Shown: piece after piece, positions 61,745 to 64,000 of the stretch
Position numbering within the stretch: position 1 is the first letter of the stretch
Layout: each line of letters opens with the position of its first letter
Assembly (NCBI GenBank): GCA_977006965.1
Contig: OZ345383.1
Span: forward strand, 620,001 to 684,000
Source: Phymatolithon calcareum
Taxonomy: Eukaryota; Rhodophyta; Florideophyceae; Hapalidiales
DNA: 64,000 nucleotides
Direction: 5' to 3'
The notes under the pieces: model-generated
Database searches by the model: none
What the model was told of the DNA's origin: nothing
Seen by the model: only the letters and a program-made list of their open reading frames with translations
Program-made: the position numbers and the translations under genes

Positions 61745-64000
61745 TCAAAGAGCAGTAATAAGCTCCGATGTTGTCAAAGCCCCATTTTCAAGCGCGACGA
61801 CCACATAGATACCGTTGTTCGAAGGATGCCACACCTCGGACCAGTCTAAAATGTGACCATCAAACTGAGTGCTGGCGACAATTTCGTTTTGTCCCACGGA
61901 TGTCACCACCACCAATTCTCCGCTGAACTCTCCGCGAGAGCAGAAGTACGGAAACCCAACTTTTGCACCCAACGGCGAATTTTTTGCTTGGCTTCGCGAA
62001 CGACTAAAGTTGTGCGATGCAAAGGCAGACAGAGCTTCAGTGCAGCTAAATTCGTACCCTAACATCACTGACCACAGCCGACTTCCCGTAATCGAATCCC
62101 ACACATTCACAGATCCACCGCGGCACGTGGATGCAACTCGACGACCGTCTCCCAGCGGCGCAAACATAGTCACGTAATCTTTGTGCCCATTGAGCGAAGT
62201 CCGTTCGCTGTTCGGCATAGAGATGTCCCAAACGGCCGCAAACCCGTCATAGCTCCCAGTGACCACTCGCGTTCCACCTGGAAGAACACACAGCGCAGTT
62301 ATCTCGTCATTCTCCCCGGCGAGACGAACCATTCTTGCCGTACTCGGACTTCTGTCTGCAAACACGTTGTGCCACATGAAAATTGCACCTGAATTAGTCC
62401 CGGACACAACCATACTCGGTCCATACGTCGCCAGCGCTGTTATCACATCAGATTCATCATGCCCGCACAACTCGTGCACTTGGATTCCGCGAGATATTGA
62501 CCAAAGCCGAAGTGTCCCTCCCGAATGCCCGGACACCACTGTGTCATTTCCCATGCACGACAACGCTCCCAATATCGATTTCTTACTGCCCTGTTCCGTT
62601 GCGTCAAATACTGCGAGCTGTTCACCAGACCTGACATCCCAGACACATATCCGACCACTCGCTTCTCCAGCGATGGCATGTCCGAGGCTGTTGCATGTCG
62701 TACATACGATGTAGTTGCCACCGCCTTCAATTTCAAATTCATCGTCTTCGTCGACTACCACTTCGAATGCGTCCAAGTCTGCTTCATCGCTTGCTTTCTG
62801 ACTGCTTGAAATCGCCGGACTCGATACTGGTTCACACTCCACTTGGTACATGGGCTTCAACCAAGGCCTCGGCGCATCTCGATATACTGACTTAAGTATT
62901 GTCCCACTCATGCCATCATTTTCTTCAATCTCTTTGAGTCGTGCAGCGAGAATTGGCGCAAAATTCGCTCTTCCTGCAGTTTGCCCACGCTCTGACCGCG
63001 ACAGATCCTTCAAGGCCTTCAGCACCTCTTCAAACGCCCGCAGACCGGTGTCATTCTCAACCCCCCGAGCCAAAGTTATATACAATTCGATGTCTAGACG
63101 AAGGCCATATGCAGTAGAAGAATCAAGGCGATTCACCATCCACGAGTATTCGCACAGCAAGGAGCGAAGGTCATTGAAGGCACCAGCACACGCCATATGC
63201 CAACATAATCTTCTTCGCAAATACTGATCTCGCAGTGTGATATCCCACCATGTATCAGAAATTGTGCTTCCAGAGCTCATGGCATCAATATTGCGCTGCA
63301 AACATCTGCTGAGCAAATTTTGATGGGCAATGGCAAGTTCATCCGGCGATACCAATCCCAGGCAGTAGTTTGAAACGTGCCAACAAAGACGCACTGCACT
63401 TTGCTCGCTCGAGTCACTCAAACGATATGCTCCGAATGATAGCTTCACAAGGCGGCGCGCGCTTGCTTTCACACTAGATTCGCTGACGCCCCAAAGTTTG
63501 GCAAGCGTTTTCAAAGATACCCATTGGCCTCGTGGAAGGGCGGCCAATGCTCGCATTTGACTACCGAATCGGACATCGCCCCGATCCAGTAACTCATCTA
63601 GAAGAAGAGTGATCACATCAGTGACGTCCGGTTCCACATCTTCACCAGCCTCATCTGCTGCCAGGTCATGTTCTAGTATTGGCGAGGACCCCAATGCCGT
63701 TGAAACTCTTTCCCACGCTTCGGGGCATTTCGAAACAGAACCTGCTGCCATGGCAAGAGCAAGTGGAAAGCCTTTGCATGCTCGTAATATTGTCTCCTTA
63801 TAGGTCTTAATGATCGCTTCCTCTTCATCATCCCGACTCGGCTGGTTGTACAGCCAACTATCAAACACATGGCTTGATTCTTCGCCAACAGGATCGACAG
63901 GAGAGACTTCAACTTGGAAGGCCTTCGTCGACGAGGGTATAGCGTCAATTAGATTGCCAATGTCATTTGCCGAAGTGGCTAGAATTACGCTGTTTGGTCC
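61745..64000 (-). CDS. NB-ARC/WD40 STAND protein (APAF-1-like), 5' end missing
   Basis: The open frame continues without a Met to the right edge (codon at 64000), so at least 751 residues are visible and the P-loop lies outside. The visible part starts with NSVILATSANDIGN, like the RNBS-B/sensor strand of NB-ARC ATPases. Then come ACKGFPLALAMAAGS (the GLPLA box) and a winged helix (KTLAKLWGVSESSVKASARRL). A helical arm follows, then an acidic linker (FEVVVDEDDEFEIEGGG) and at least six WD40-like blades (for example CVWDVRSGEQLAVF, LRLWSISRGIQVHELCGHD, AAVWDISMPNSERTSLNGH). STAND proteins of this layout act as ligand-triggered oligomeric switches in cell death and immunity. The effector domain, if any, would be N-terminal and unseen. 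Confidence 0.82.
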   Translation of the reverse strand, partial: GPNSVILATSANDIGNLIDAIPSSTKAFQVEVSPVDPVGEESSHVFDSWLYNQPSRDDEEEAIIKTYKETILRACKGFPLALAMAAGSVSKCPEAWERVSTALGSSPILEHDLAADEAGEDVEPDVTDVITLLLDELLDRGDVRFGSQMRALAALPRGQWVSLKTLAKLWGVSESSVKASARRLVKLSFGAYRLSDSSEQSAVRLCWHVSNYCLGLVSPDELAIAHQNLLSRCLQRNIDAMSSGSTISDTWWDITLRDQYLRRRLCWHMACAGAFNDLRSLLCEYSWMVNRLDSSTAYGLRLDIELYITLARGVENDTGLRAFEEVLKALKDLSRSERGQTAGRANFAPILAARLKEIEENDGMSGTILKSVYRDAPRPWLKPMYQVECEPVSSPAISSSQKASDEADLDAFEVVVDEDDEFEIEGGGNYIVCTTCNSLGHAIAGEASGRICVWDVRSGEQLAVFDATEQGSKKSILGALSCMGNDTVVSGHSGGTLRLWSISRGIQVHELCGHDESDVITALATYGPSMVVSGTNSGAIFMWHNVFADRSPSTARMVRLAGENDEITALCVLPGGTRVVTGSYDGFAAVWDISMPNSERTSLNGHKDYVTMFAPLGDGRRVASTCRGGSVNVWDSITGSRLWSVMLGYEFSCTEALSAFASHNFSRSRSQAKNSPLGAKVGFPYFCSRGEFSGELVVVTSVGQNEIVASTQFDGHILDWSEVWHPSNNGIYVVVALENGALTTSELITAL

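Noticed and set aside
1-64000. CRISPR arrays, bacterial operons or prophage
   Set aside because: No regularly spaced repeats or Shine-Dalgarno-led gene runs; GT-AG introns, SINEs and LTR elements show that this is eukaryotic nuclear DNA.

Overview
The window looks like nuclear DNA of a multicellular red alga (florideophyte, Chondrus-like). This is an inference from the gene set: uroporphyrinogen decarboxylase with a transit-like N terminus, few and very short introns, a copia retrotransposon, secreted histidine-brace proteins and orphan membrane proteins. No bacterial signature such as operons or Shine-Dalgarno sites is seen. Housekeeping genes sit in two compact islands, and the middle is crowded with transposable elements.

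Left island (1-30 kb): a bZIP factor (105-1820), a two-exon SPFH/stomatin-like gene (2847-4933), a two-exon histidine-brace LPMO-like gene (8336-9519), EFG1 (11099-11728), a two-exon BAR-domain gene (12080-13313), a TIGR04282 transferase (13746-14414), a three-exon small membrane protein gene (14992-15437), a Nup160-like nucleoporin (15603-19694), a small secreted protein (22307-22585) and a multi-pass orphan membrane protein (27773-29260). Between them lie a terminal-inverted-repeat element that carries two tandem perfect palindromes (6639-7167), a hAT-type MITE with an 8-bp target duplication (9995-10320), two tRNA-derived SINE families and an unclassified 445-bp dispersed repeat.

Transposon district (29.6-57 kb): a Ty1/copia element (30460-38090) with apparently identical 332-bp LTRs and GAGAT target duplications sits inside an older pogo-like element. 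The copia coding region on the minus strand steps into the -1 frame four times. Its 3' end carries a 524-codon antisense ORF that is not part of gag-pol. Then come a Tigger-like element, an intact autonomous hAT (41665-44505, TSD GCCAGGCG) with a MITE inside it, and a three-level nest: a hAT relic (46629-51867), hAT2 (47540-51596, TSD CATATGAT) and a pogo-like element (48683-49547). A short hAT4 (55044-55851, TSD AGCTTGTG) splits the reading frame of an EF-hand gene (54397-56154).

Right island (58-64 kb): uroporphyrinogen decarboxylase (58194-59489), a second, intronless LPMO-like paralogue (59587-60558), and the 3' part of a NB-ARC/WD40 (APAF-1-like STAND) gene that runs off the right edge.

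All calls come from reading the sequence and recalling family motifs; no database search was run.
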